This document shows, piece after piece, positions 25,158 to 33,270 of a stretch of DNA of 64,000 nucleotides. Both the position numbers and the translations under genes were made by a program. How positions within the stretch are numbered: the stretch's first letter is position 1; each line of letters opens with the position of its first letter. Source of the stretch: Thiodiazotropha sp040793985. Lineage in GTDB: Bacteria > Pseudomonadota > Gammaproteobacteria > Chromatiales > Chromatiaceae. Below the pieces are notes generated by a model. The model searched no databases, was not told where the DNA came from, and worked only from the letters and a program-made list of their open reading frames with translations. The DNA is taken from contig JBFNJI010000004.1 in assembly GCA_040793985.1 (NCBI GenBank), positions 1-64,000 on the forward strand, given 5' to 3'.

Positions 25158-25751
25158 TCAGCGCTCCTGTTGCTTCTCGGCCTGTCTCATGACCTGGTCC
25201 CAGAAGCGGCTCCAGAAGCTACGCCGTTCCTCGATACGATCCAGGCGTTCCTCGATGGCATGCAGGGCTTCGCTGATCTCTTCCTGGGGTTGCGGGTCTT
25301 CGTGTCCGGTAACCGTTTCCGGGGCGCTGGCCGCCGGTTGTTGCTGATCGATGATCAACCGCTCGATCCATTCGCCTAACGTGACACCCTGGCGATTGGC
25401 CTCCTCCAGGGCGTACTGCTTCACCTCTTCAGCGATACCTTGCAGCAGCCACTGATCGACAGGCTGTTTCGTGACTTTGGGCAGCTGTTGCCTGGGCGCG
25501 ACCTTCTTTTTCTTTTTTGGCGCGGGTTTGGGTTTGGCGCTGGCCCTTTTGGGGGTTGGCAGGGGCTTTTTCTTTTTCAGAGGTTTCAATGTTATCGGTC
25601 TTTGCGGCAGACTGGCATAGTCCCGAGAAGGCCGCTTGGGTGGTTTCTTGGGGATTGCGTCTGGCTGTTTATTGCTTCTTTTATCAACCATTGGGGTCCG
25701 GATTCTCTTTACCTGCCCGTCCGGAAACATCGGGTCAATGCCTGACCCCAT
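25158..25751 (-). CDS. Lys/Pro-rich hypothetical protein with C-terminal helices (197 aa)
   Basis: Not recognised. Residues 15-95 are dominated by Lys, Pro and Arg (PKPAPKKKKKVAPR), resembling histone-H1-like or nucleic-acid-binding tails. Residues 98-135 (DQWLLQGIAEEVKQYALEEA, then GVTLGEWIERLI) form two helices reminiscent of a ribbon-helix-helix or DUF-type dimer module. Residues 155-197 are a probable coiled coil (EALHAIEERLDRIEERR). AGAGGGA sits six bases before ATG 25751. It converges on the GH13 gene. Confidence 0.7.
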   Translation of the reverse strand: MGSGIDPMFPDGQVKRIRTPMVDKRSNKQPDAIPKKPPKRPSRDYASLPQRPITLKPLKKKKPLPTPKRASAKPKPAPKKKKKVAPRQQLPKVTKQPVDQWLLQGIAEEVKQYALEEANRQGVTLGEWIERLIIDQQQPAASAPETVTGHEDPQPQEEISEALHAIEERLDRIEERRSFWSRFWDQVMRQAEKQQER

Positions 25752-26033
25752 CGCTCTTCCCTCTATAGAGTCCGTTTCTGGATGGGCTTAGGTTATTGAG
25801 GGTAGAGACATTACCTGCCTAGTGTAGCGGAAAAAAACCTTCACGAGGAGAAAAGCCGGCGACCTCATCAAATCAAGGTGCAGGGCAACAGGCAAGCCGG
25901 ATGATTGGCGGTGACTGGCCAGGGGCAAACCGGAGGGAAAGTACGGGGATGGTGGAATCGAGGTGTGCAGGCCATCAATCGATAAGTTTCGCTTATCGAT
26001 CATGCAACGCTCGGGCGGTTGGGCTGTGATCTG

Positions 26034-26135
26034 TCAGGTTACCAGGCTGACCAGCACGAAAACCACCCAAATGCTTGCCGCAGCCAGGACGAGGGTGTCG
26101 ATGGATAACAGGTTATTGGAGTTTGGCGTTTTCAT
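26034..26135 (-). CDS. Small single-pass membrane protein (33 aa)
   Basis: A 33-codon ORF beginning MKTPNSNNLLSIDT, followed by a continuous hydrophobic helix (about 14-32, LVLAAASIWVVFVLVSLVT) and a TGA stop. AGAGGTAAAACC places a good ribosome binding site before the ATG. The polar N-terminus followed by one transmembrane span is the typical layout of bacterial small membrane proteins. No family is recognised. It lies alone, divergent from rnpB. Confidence 0.6.
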   Translation of the reverse strand: MKTPNSNNLLSIDTLVLAAASIWVVFVLVSLVT

Positions 26136-26313
26136 GGTTTTACCTCTCTACTACTTTCGGTAGACCGTTACAGCTTGCAGCCAAATGCGAGATCTTATGC
26201 AAGGGCTTTCACCTTCAGAGTCGACAGCATAGTTTATAAGTTGAGGGCCCGCATTGCGCAATCGCAATACAAGCAGTGAGACATGGCTCTGCTGCGCAGG
26301 GTCTGGCCAAACC

Positions 26314-26342
26314 TTGCCAGCCGGGTGTTAAAGGCCTAGAGT
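26314..26342 (+). promoter_or_regulatory. Sigma70 promoter of rnpB
   Basis: TTGCCA (26314-26319), a 17-base spacer and TAGAGT (26337-26342) match the -35/-10 pattern. The expected start, about 7 bases downstream near 26349, coincides with the first base of the P1 stem of RNase P RNA. Confidence 0.7.
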
Positions 26343-26348
26343 GGGCTC

Positions 26349-26716
26349 AGGGAGTCGGCCGGACAGCCGCTGCGTCGCGATCGGTGCAGAGGAAAGTCCG
26401 GGCTCCGACGGGCAGGGTGCCAGGTAACGCCTGGGAGGCGCAAGCCTACGGAAAGTGCCACAGAAAATATACCGCCGCGGCGGCTGCCGTCGGTAAGGGT
26501 GAAATGGTGCGGTAAGAGCGCACCGCGCCGCTGGTAACAGGGGTGGCAGGGTAAACCCCACCCGGAGCAAGACCAAATAGAGGGGCAGAGAGGCCTCAGT
26601 GCCTGTCGAGTGCGGCCCGCACTGTCCCTGGGTAGGTTGCTTGAGGTGTGTGGCGACACACATCCCAGATGAATGGCTGTCCACGACAGAACCCGGCTTA
26701 CAGGCTGACTCCCGCT
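26349..26716 (+). ncRNA. rnpB: RNase P RNA, bacterial class A
   Basis: The catalytic RNA that matures tRNA 5' ends. Universally conserved blocks are present: AGGAAAGTCCGGGCTCC, GGCAGGGTGCCAGGTAACGCC, GGTAAGGGTGAAA-like P10/11 sequence, GGTAAACCCCACCCGGAGCAA, and near the 3' end CCACGACAGAACCCGGCTTA. The 5' GGGAGTCGGCC pairs with the 3' GGCTGACTCCC as P1, defining the ends. Its position just upstream of mraZ recurs in gammaproteobacteria such as Pseudomonas. Open frames on the minus strand across it are artefacts. Confidence 0.97.
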
Positions 26717-26886
26717 TCAATCTCCACTCTCCTCCACCTTCTGGGGGATTCCTGCCCGTTTCTTAATAAACTACTTTAGGTTTAAAGGTCATATTGCTGT
26801 ATTTAAAGTGGTTAGTAGGCCCTCTTTCCGGCTTTGGATTGCTTGCCTAAGCCACTGAGCAGCAAAGAGTTTTTACCTTTTTAACC

Positions 26887-26916
26887 TTGACAAGGTGACG
26901 TCTGAGGTCCTAATAT
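26887..26916 (+). promoter_or_regulatory. Sigma70 promoter of the dcw cluster (Pmra)
   Basis: TTGACA (26887-26892), an 18-base spacer and TAATAT (26911-26916) nearly match the full consensus. It lies about 60 bases before the mraZ start and overlaps the first MraZ box. Confidence 0.85.
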
Positions 26917-26950
26917 GGGTTGAAGTGGAGGAATGTGGAAAATTAGGGAA
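26916..26950 (+). promoter_or_regulatory. MraZ operator: four boxes at 10-bp period
   Basis: TGGGT (26916), TGGAG (26926), TGGAA (26936) and GGGAA (26946) recur every 10 bp, separated by 5-base spacers. MraZ is known to bind TGGGN-type direct repeats with this period upstream of its own gene. The boxes cover the promoter -10 end and the transcription start, so autorepression of the division cluster is expected. Confidence 0.8.
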
Positions 26951-26976
26951 AATAGATCCATCATAGGGGCGCAGAT

Positions 26977-27432
26977 TTGTTTCGCGGGATTTCATCACTC
27001 AACCTGGATGCCAAGGGGCGGCTTGCGATACCGACAAAGTATCGGGAGCAGCTCGTTGCCGCCTGTAAGTCAGAGTTGGTGATCACCGTCGACAAGGATC
27101 ATTGCCTGCTGATCTATCCCAAACCCGTCTGGCTCGAGATAGAAGAGACCCTCAGGTCGTTGCCCTCGTTCAACGAGACCACGCGCTTCCTGCAGCGGCT
27201 CTATATCGGTAACGCCCATGAGATCGATATGGACAGTCAGGGGAGGATCCTGCTTCCACAGGAGTTGCGGCGCTTTGCCGAACTCGACAAGAAGGTTGCC
27301 CTGGTTGGGCAGATAAACAAGTTTGAGTTGTGGGACGAGGCGGCCTGGAACAGCCGGCAAGAGGCGCAGCTTGCGCAGGTGGACATCAACAAGCTCGATC
27401 TGCCGGATGAGTTCAAGTCGCTCTCTATCTGA
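26977..27432 (+). CDS. mraZ: Transcriptional regulator MraZ
   Basis: A 151-residue DNA-binding regulator that forms ring-like oligomers from SpoVT/AbrB-like (MraZ) double domains. FRGISSLNLDAKGRLAIPTK and the second copy, NAHEIDMDSQGRILLPQELR, show the two conserved DxxGRxxxP motifs. It starts with TTG at 26977 after GGGGCG. It is the first gene of the dcw operon, overlaps rsmH by one base, and is preceded by its own operator boxes. Confidence 0.96.
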   Translation: MFRGISSLNLDAKGRLAIPTKYREQLVAACKSELVITVDKDHCLLIYPKPVWLEIEETLRSLPSFNETTRFLQRLYIGNAHEIDMDSQGRILLPQELRRFAELDKKVALVGQINKFELWDEAAWNSRQEAQLAQVDINKLDLPDEFKSLSI

Positions 27433-28361
27433 TGATGCAGGACCACAACTCAGTGCTGCTTCAGCCCTCCATCGAGGCGCTGAAGATCGACCCGGACGGT
27501 ATCTATATCGATGGCACCTTCGGGCGGGGCGGGCATAGTCGGCAGATTTTGGATGTGCTGGGTGATCAGGGGCAGTTGTTGGCCATCGACCGGGATCCGC
27601 AGGCGGTAGCCTACGGTCGGCAGGTGTTCGGCCAGGACGCCCGTTTTCGAATCGTACAGGAGAGTTTCGCCATGCTGGGCGAATTGTCTGAACAGGCTGG
27701 GTTGATGGGCCGGGTCAACGGTGTCTTGCTTGACCTGGGGGTCTCCTCTCCCCAGCTGGATCAGTCCGAGCGTGGATTCAGCTTCAGCAAGGATGGCCCC
27801 CTCGATATGCGTATGGATCCCGGTGACGGTATCTCCGCGGCGGAGTGGTTGGCCAAGGCCGAGCTGAAACAGATCGCCGAGGTGCTCAAGAAGTATGGCG
27901 AGGAGCGGCATGCGAAGCGAATCGCCCGTGCCATCGTGGAGGCGCGTCAACAAGGCCCGATAACGACGACGCTGCAATTGGCGGAAATCGTTAGCCGGGC
28001 CAATCCCGCATGGGAGAAGAAGAAACACCCGGCGACCCGCAGCTTTCAGGCGATACGTATCTATATCAATGCGGAACTGGACGCGTTGCAGCTAGCGTTG
28101 CGCTCGATACTCGATGTGCTGGCCGTCGGCGGCCGTCTGGCGGTGATCAGCTTTCACTCCCTCGAGGATCGGATTGTGAAGCGTTTCATGCGCGAACAGG
28201 CAAGGGGGGATCGCTTTCCTCCAGGCGTGCCGGTGACCCAGGACCGCATGAAGCCACGCCTGCGCCTGGTGGGAAAGGCGCTGCGGCCGAGCGCTGCCGA
28301 GACCGCGGCCAATCCGCGGGCCCGCAGTGCCGTGCTGCGTGTGGCGGAGCGACTCTCTTGA
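27432..28361 (+). CDS. rsmH: 16S rRNA (cytosine-1402-N4)-methyltransferase RsmH
   Basis: This 309-residue SAM-dependent enzyme methylates C1402 of 16S rRNA. Motifs include YIDGTFGRGGHSRQIL (SAM-binding loop), LLDLGVSSPQLDQ, GFSFSKDGPLDMRMD and VISFHSLEDRIVKRFM. Two consecutive ATG codons (27432, 27435) are available. The first overlaps the mraZ stop (TGATG), implying translational coupling. Normal length. Confidence 0.97.
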   Translation: MMQDHNSVLLQPSIEALKIDPDGIYIDGTFGRGGHSRQILDVLGDQGQLLAIDRDPQAVAYGRQVFGQDARFRIVQESFAMLGELSEQAGLMGRVNGVLLDLGVSSPQLDQSERGFSFSKDGPLDMRMDPGDGISAAEWLAKAELKQIAEVLKKYGEERHAKRIARAIVEARQQGPITTTLQLAEIVSRANPAWEKKKHPATRSFQAIRIYINAELDALQLALRSILDVLAVGGRLAVISFHSLEDRIVKRFMREQARGDRFPPGVPVTQDRMKPRLRLVGKALRPSAAETAANPRARSAVLRVAERLS

Positions 28362-28630
28362 GCCGTGCCGGACAGGTTCTGTTTCTGCTGCTGGTGGCAG
28401 CGGTGCTCGTGTCGGCAATGGCGGTTGTCTATAGCAAATATCTCAGCCGTAAACAGTTCGTGGTGCTGCAGGAACTGCAAGCGGAGCGGGAGCGTATCGG
28501 TATCGAGTGGGGGCGCCTGCAGCTGGAGGAGAGCACCCTGGCGACCCACTCGGAAGTTGAAAAAAGGGCAAGGGACAGATTGAAGATGCATCTGCCCCAA
28601 TTTGACGAAGTTGTTGTGATCAGGCGCTAA
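28358..28630 (+). CDS. ftsL: Cell division protein FtsL
   Basis: A 90-residue bitopic inner-membrane protein of the divisome that forms the FtsQLB subcomplex and activates FtsWI. It has a short cytoplasmic N-terminus, one transmembrane helix (about 6-25, QVLFLLLVAAVLVSAMAVVY) and a periplasmic leucine-zipper-like coiled coil (about 33-70). The start is an unusual TTG at 28358 overlapping the rsmH TGA by four bases. No ATG or GTG in frame gives the whole transmembrane helix. Confidence 0.93.
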   Translation: MSRAGQVLFLLLVAAVLVSAMAVVYSKYLSRKQFVVLQELQAERERIGIEWGRLQLEESTLATHSEVEKRARDRLKMHLPQFDEVVVIRR

Positions 28631-28632
28631 GC

Positions 28633-30369
28633 ATGGCAGGCGGAAAGAAGAGAAAGAGTCACCAGGCCGGGATTGTCCGGCTACCGAGCTACCGGGCGCG
28701 GCGGATCGCTGTGCTTGTGGTTATCGGTCTGGCCTTCGCATCCCTGATCTGGCAATCGGTCGACCGCCAGGTGTTCGAGACCGCGTTTCTCCAGGAACAG
28801 GGTGAGCGGCGCTATCTTCGCACCATGACGGTCAGCGCCAGCCGGGGCATGATAACCGACCGTAATGGCGAGCCTTTGGCGATCAGTACCCCGGTAAAGA
28901 GCGTGGCCGCCAACCCGAAGGTTATCAGGAGCGATAATGAGACCATCGGCGCCATCTCGTCGACCCTGGGCCTCGATCCGGACCGGTTGCGTCGATTGCT
29001 CTCCAGCGAGCGCAGCTTTGTCTACCTGAAGCGACGGATCAATCCTGACCTGGCACAGCAGGTCGACGCACTCGAGTTGGATGGTATCGATCTGCTTTCC
29101 GAATATCGCCGCTTCTATCCCAGTGGAGAAGTGATCTCCCACCTGGTCGGCTTCACAAATATCGACGACCAGGGACAGGAGGGGATAGAGCTGGCCTACG
29201 ATGAGTGGCTCAGCGGCACCCGTGGGAGCAAGCGGGTGATCAAGGATGGCAAGGGGCATGTGGTGGAACAGGTGGAAAATATCCGCAGTCCCTCGCCGGG
29301 CAAGGATCTGACTCTGAGTATCGATCGCCGGCTGCAGTTTCTCGCCTATCGCGAACTCAAGGCCGCAGTGAGCAAGCACAAGGCGCGGTCGGGATCGGCG
29401 GTGATCCTGGATAGCCGCAGTGGCGAGATCCTGGCGATGGTCAACAGCCCTTCCTATAATCCCAACGCGCTGCGTGGCCGTCGCACCGGCAGTCTGCGCA
29501 ACCGCGCGGTGACCGATGTCTTCGAACCGGGTTCCACCATCAAGCCCTTTACCGTGGCGGCGGCCCTGGAGATGGGTCGATTCAAGCCCACGACACCGAT
29601 CGATGTCTCACCGGGGCAGATGAAGGTCGGGCGCTACCTGGTCAGGGATAACAGGAATTACGGCATGATCGATGTGGCCACAGTGCTGCGTAAGTCGAGC
29701 AATGTGGGTGCGAGCAAGATCGCCCTGTCAATGCAGCCTGAGGTGTTATGGAATCTCTATTCGAAGCTGGGTTTCGGCGAGAATCCCTACAGCCAGTTCC
29801 CGGGTGAGTCGGGCGGCCGCTTACCCCACTTTTCTGACTGGTCCAGTTTTGAGCAGGCAACCCTCTCCTTCGGCTATGGCCTGTCGGTAACCCCGCTGCA
29901 ACTTGCCAGGGCCTATGGTGTGCTCGCCAATGACGGCGTGCGCATGCCGGTCTCCCTGTTGAAGCAGGAGCAGCAGGACGAGGGGGAGCGGGTTATGCGC
30001 AAGAGCACGGCGAGAAAGGTGGTGAAGATGCTCGAGGCCGTGGTGACCAGCGAGGGAACGGCGCCGCAGGCTGCGGTCCCCGGTTATCGTGTGGCGGGGA
30101 AGACAGGAACGGCGAAAAAATCGGTGGCCGGCGGATATGCGGAGGATAAGTATCTCTCGCTCTTCGTCGGCATCGCACCGGCCAGTGATCCGCGCCTGGT
30201 GATGGCGGTCTTTATCGATGAGCCGAGGGGGAAGGAGTATTACGGTGGGATTGTGGCCGGCCCGGTCTTCTCCAAGGTGATGAGTGGTGCCCTGCGGTTG
30301 ATGAACATCCCGCCCGACAAGCCTTGGCACGAGAACACCCTGATGGCCCGCCTGGGGGATCGCGAATGA
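28633..30369 (+). CDS. ftsI: Septal peptidoglycan transpeptidase FtsI (PBP3)
   Basis: A 578-residue inner-membrane class B penicillin-binding protein that cross-links septal peptidoglycan with FtsW. A basic cytoplasmic tail and one TM helix (about 25-45) precede the pedestal domain. The transpeptidase has catalytic Ser301 in GSTIKPF (SxxK), Ser355-Ser-Asn357 (SxN) and Lys490-Thr-Gly (KTG). Starts two bases after ftsL. Full length, no truncation. Confidence 0.97.
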   Translation: MAGGKKRKSHQAGIVRLPSYRARRIAVLVVIGLAFASLIWQSVDRQVFETAFLQEQGERRYLRTMTVSASRGMITDRNGEPLAISTPVKSVAANPKVIRSDNETIGAISSTLGLDPDRLRRLLSSERSFVYLKRRINPDLAQQVDALELDGIDLLSEYRRFYPSGEVISHLVGFTNIDDQGQEGIELAYDEWLSGTRGSKRVIKDGKGHVVEQVENIRSPSPGKDLTLSIDRRLQFLAYRELKAAVSKHKARSGSAVILDSRSGEILAMVNSPSYNPNALRGRRTGSLRNRAVTDVFEPGSTIKPFTVAAALEMGRFKPTTPIDVSPGQMKVGRYLVRDNRNYGMIDVATVLRKSSNVGASKIALSMQPEVLWNLYSKLGFGENPYSQFPGESGGRLPHFSDWSSFEQATLSFGYGLSVTPLQLARAYGVLANDGVRMPVSLLKQEQQDEGERVMRKSTARKVVKMLEAVVTSEGTAPQAAVPGYRVAGKTGTAKKSVAGGYAEDKYLSLFVGIAPASDPRLVMAVFIDEPRGKEYYGGIVAGPVFSKVMSGALRLMNIPPDKPWHENTLMARLGDRE

Positions 30370-31904
30370 TGGCCGCCGAGCAGCTCAATGGGGGGCCTTC
30401 GTTGCGCTCCCTGCTCCAGGGATTGGTCTCGGTGCCGGTGAACGAGGATCGCGAAGTGACCGCGATCACCCAGGACAGTAGGGATGTGGTACCCGGGACG
30501 CTCTTTCTGGCCTGTGCCGGCGGCAGCCACCATGGATTGGCCTTTGCTGAGCAGGCGGTCACCCGGGGAGCCGTGGCTGTGATCTGGGAAACCGATGGCG
30601 CGGAGGGCGAGAGCCTGGCGGCAGGCCTGAAGTTGGCAGTGCCCCTGTTGGCGCTGCCCCGGTTGTCACGCCATGCAAGCTACATTGCCGGGCGCTTCTA
30701 CCGCCATCCCAGCCGTCGGATGAATCTCTATGGCATTACCGGCACCAACGGCAAGACCAGCATCAGCCTGTTGTTGGCCCGGGCCCTGGAAGACGAGAGC
30801 CCGTGTGGCGTTGTGGGTACCCTGGGGGTTGGGTTGCCCGGCGATTTAAGGGCAAGCGGCTATACCACGCCCGATGCGGTGAATTTGCAAAGACACCTCC
30901 ACGAATTACAGCAACAGGGAGCGGGTGCAGTGACCATGGAGGTCTCTTCCCACGCCCTGGACCAGGACAGAGCGGCGGCCGTCGCCTTCGATTGCGCGAT
31001 CTTCACCAATCTCAGCCGTGACCATTTCGATTACCACCAGACGCTGGAAAACTATGCCGCGGCAAAGGCGCGCCTGTTTCAGATGCCGGACCTCAGCAGT
31101 GCGGTGATCAATCTCGACGACGACTTCGGCAGGACACTTGCCAAGTCACTGGCCGTGGGAGTGAAGCTGCTGGGTTACACGCTGCAGCCGGCAGGCGACC
31201 TGCCTGTCGGCCTTGATGGCTGGGCGCGGGCCCGCAGCGTAGAACCCACAGCGGGGGGAATGCGGATCGGTGTCTCGACCCATGCGGGTGATGCCGAATT
31301 CAACACCAAACTGCTGGGCCGCTTCAATGTGGCCAACCTGTTGGCGGTGCTGCTGGCGCTGTTGCACCGGGGCTGGTCGCTGCAACACTGTGTGGAAGTG
31401 ATCTCGAAACTGCATACCGTGCCCGGGCGTATGGAGCTTTTGGGCAGCGGTGAGAGGCCGAGCGTGGTGGTCGATTACGCCCACACCCCGGATGCCCTGG
31501 AGAAGGCACTGCAGGCCCTGCGTGACCACTGTCCGGGGCGTTTGAGTGTGGTGTTCGGTTGTGGCGGAGATCGTGACCGGGGTAAGCGCCCGCTGATGGG
31601 CGAGTTGGCCGAGAGCCTGGCAGACCGAGTGGTTGTCACCGATGACAATCCCCGTAGCGAGGTGAGCAGTGAGATCATCAAGCAGATCCTGGGCGGTATG
31701 ACAGAGCCGCGGCAGGTGCTGGTGGAAGCCGATCGACGCCGGGCCATCCGCGCGGCGATAGCGGATGCATCAGCCGGCGATATGGTGCTGGTCGCGGGCA
31801 AGGGGCATGAGGACTACCAGTTGGTCGCCGGTCAGGTCCTCCATTTTGATGACCGGGAAGAGGTTGCGGCCGCCCTCGACGCATGGCCGGGGGTGCTGGA
31901 ATGA
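30366..31904 (+). CDS. murE: UDP-MurNAc-tripeptide ligase MurE (meso-diaminopimelate)
   Basis: This 512-residue cytoplasmic ATP-dependent ligase adds the third residue to the peptidoglycan stem. It has the ATP loop GITGTNGKTSISL, the substrate segment EVSSHALDQDR, and the DNPR motif (TDDNPRSE) that marks meso-diaminopimelate specificity. ATG 30366 overlaps the ftsI stop by four bases (ATGA); an in-frame ATG at 30324 lies deeper inside ftsI and is less likely. Confidence 0.96.
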   Translation: MMAAEQLNGGPSLRSLLQGLVSVPVNEDREVTAITQDSRDVVPGTLFLACAGGSHHGLAFAEQAVTRGAVAVIWETDGAEGESLAAGLKLAVPLLALPRLSRHASYIAGRFYRHPSRRMNLYGITGTNGKTSISLLLARALEDESPCGVVGTLGVGLPGDLRASGYTTPDAVNLQRHLHELQQQGAGAVTMEVSSHALDQDRAAAVAFDCAIFTNLSRDHFDYHQTLENYAAAKARLFQMPDLSSAVINLDDDFGRTLAKSLAVGVKLLGYTLQPAGDLPVGLDGWARARSVEPTAGGMRIGVSTHAGDAEFNTKLLGRFNVANLLAVLLALLHRGWSLQHCVEVISKLHTVPGRMELLGSGERPSVVVDYAHTPDALEKALQALRDHCPGRLSVVFGCGGDRDRGKRPLMGELAESLADRVVVTDDNPRSEVSSEIIKQILGGMTEPRQVLVEADRRRAIRAAIADASAGDMVLVAGKGHEDYQLVAGQVLHFDDREEVAAALDAWPGVLE

Positions 31905-33268
31905 ACACTCTCTCTCTTTCTCAGGTGGCGGATCAGATGAACGGCAGCTTGACGGGCGAGGATATCAGCTTCAGCACCGTGAGTACCGACAGCCGCACCC
32001 TGAAGGACCGGGATCTCTATGTCGCCTTGAAGGGCCCCCATTTCGACGGACACGATTTCATCGCCCAGGCTGTGGCAAAAGGGGCGGTGGCGGCAATGGT
32101 AAGCCAGGCACAAGATCCAGAGATACCGCAGCTCCAGGTTGCCGATACTCGACTTGGCCTCGGTCGACTGGCCGCTATCTGGCGGGAAGTTTTCCCCGTG
32201 CCGCTGATCGCGATTACCGGTAGCAACGGTAAGACCACCGTAAAGGAACTACTCGCCGCGATGCTACGGCAAAAGGGCAGGGTGCTGGCCACGGAGGGTA
32301 ACCTGAACAACGATATCGGCGTGCCCTTGACCCTGTTGCGCCTGCAGGATGAGGAGTATGCGGTGATTGAAATGGGAGCCAACCATCAGGGTGAGATCGG
32401 CTATCTGAGCCAGATCGCCCATCCCGACGTGGCCCTGATCAACAACGCGGGTGCCGCCCACCTCGAGGGCTTTGGTGATCTCATGGGTGTCGCCCGGGCG
32501 AAAGGGGAGATACTCAGCGGGCTCAAGGCCACCGGTGTCGGGGTGTTGAATGCCGATGACGACTACTTCCCCCTTTGGCGGAAACTGCTCGGTGAGCGCA
32601 GGATGCTGAGCTTCGGTAGCTCGAGTCACGCCACTGTGCGCTGTGACCTCTCCCGGGCGGAGATGTGCTGGACCGAAAGCGGCTACTACAACCGGATGCG
32701 GGTCGACTACCGTGAAGAGCAGTTCGATATCAGGTTAGCCCTCGCCGGGCGCCATAATCTGATGAACGCCCTCGCAGCCATTGCCGGTGCACTGGCAATG
32801 GGATGTGACAAAAGGGAGATAGAGAATGGACTGGCCGGTGTGAAGCCGGTTGCAGGCCGGCTGCAGATGCGGCATTCAGCCTCGGGGTACCGTGTCATCG
32901 ACGATACCTACAATGCCAATCCAGATTCGGTGGCTGCAGCGGTGGATGTGTTGTGCAGCGCGCCAGGGCAACGGATCCTGGTATTGGGTGATCTGGCTGA
33001 GCTGGGCGATCGGTGCGTGGACCTGCACCGCCAGCTTGGGGCGGACGCGAAGCGGGCGGGCCTCTCCCGTCTCTATACCCTCGGCGAGCTGAGCCGGCAT
33101 GCGGCGGAGGGCTTTGGCGACGGTGCGCAGCCGTTTACCGATATGGATGATCTGATCGGGGTGCTTTCAGCTGCTGTAGGACAAGGGGATACGGTGCTGG
33201 TGAAGGGGTCCCGAAGCGCGGCCATGGAGCGGGTTGTTGATCGCCTGATGCATGAGGGGAGGGGCTGA
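31901..33268 (+). CDS. murF: UDP-MurNAc-pentapeptide synthetase MurF
   Basis: This 455-residue ligase adds D-Ala-D-Ala to UDP-MurNAc-tripeptide. It shows the ATP loop ITGSNGKTTVKELLA, VIEMGANHQGEIGYL, the NPxS-like DDTYNANPDSV segment, and LVLGDLAELG near the C-terminus. ATG 31901 overlaps the murE TGA (ATGA). Normal length. Confidence 0.96.
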   Translation: MNTLSLSQVADQMNGSLTGEDISFSTVSTDSRTLKDRDLYVALKGPHFDGHDFIAQAVAKGAVAAMVSQAQDPEIPQLQVADTRLGLGRLAAIWREVFPVPLIAITGSNGKTTVKELLAAMLRQKGRVLATEGNLNNDIGVPLTLLRLQDEEYAVIEMGANHQGEIGYLSQIAHPDVALINNAGAAHLEGFGDLMGVARAKGEILSGLKATGVGVLNADDDYFPLWRKLLGERRMLSFGSSSHATVRCDLSRAEMCWTESGYYNRMRVDYREEQFDIRLALAGRHNLMNALAAIAGALAMGCDKREIENGLAGVKPVAGRLQMRHSASGYRVIDDTYNANPDSVAAAVDVLCSAPGQRILVLGDLAELGDRCVDLHRQLGADAKRAGLSRLYTLGELSRHAAEGFGDGAQPFTDMDDLIGVLSAAVGQGDTVLVKGSRSAAMERVVDRLMHEGRG

Positions 33269-33270
33269 CC

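Noticed and set aside
26276..26720. Open frames on both strands across RNase P RNA
   Set aside because: The region is rnpB by conserved sequence and structure. Proteins predicted there are common annotation errors.
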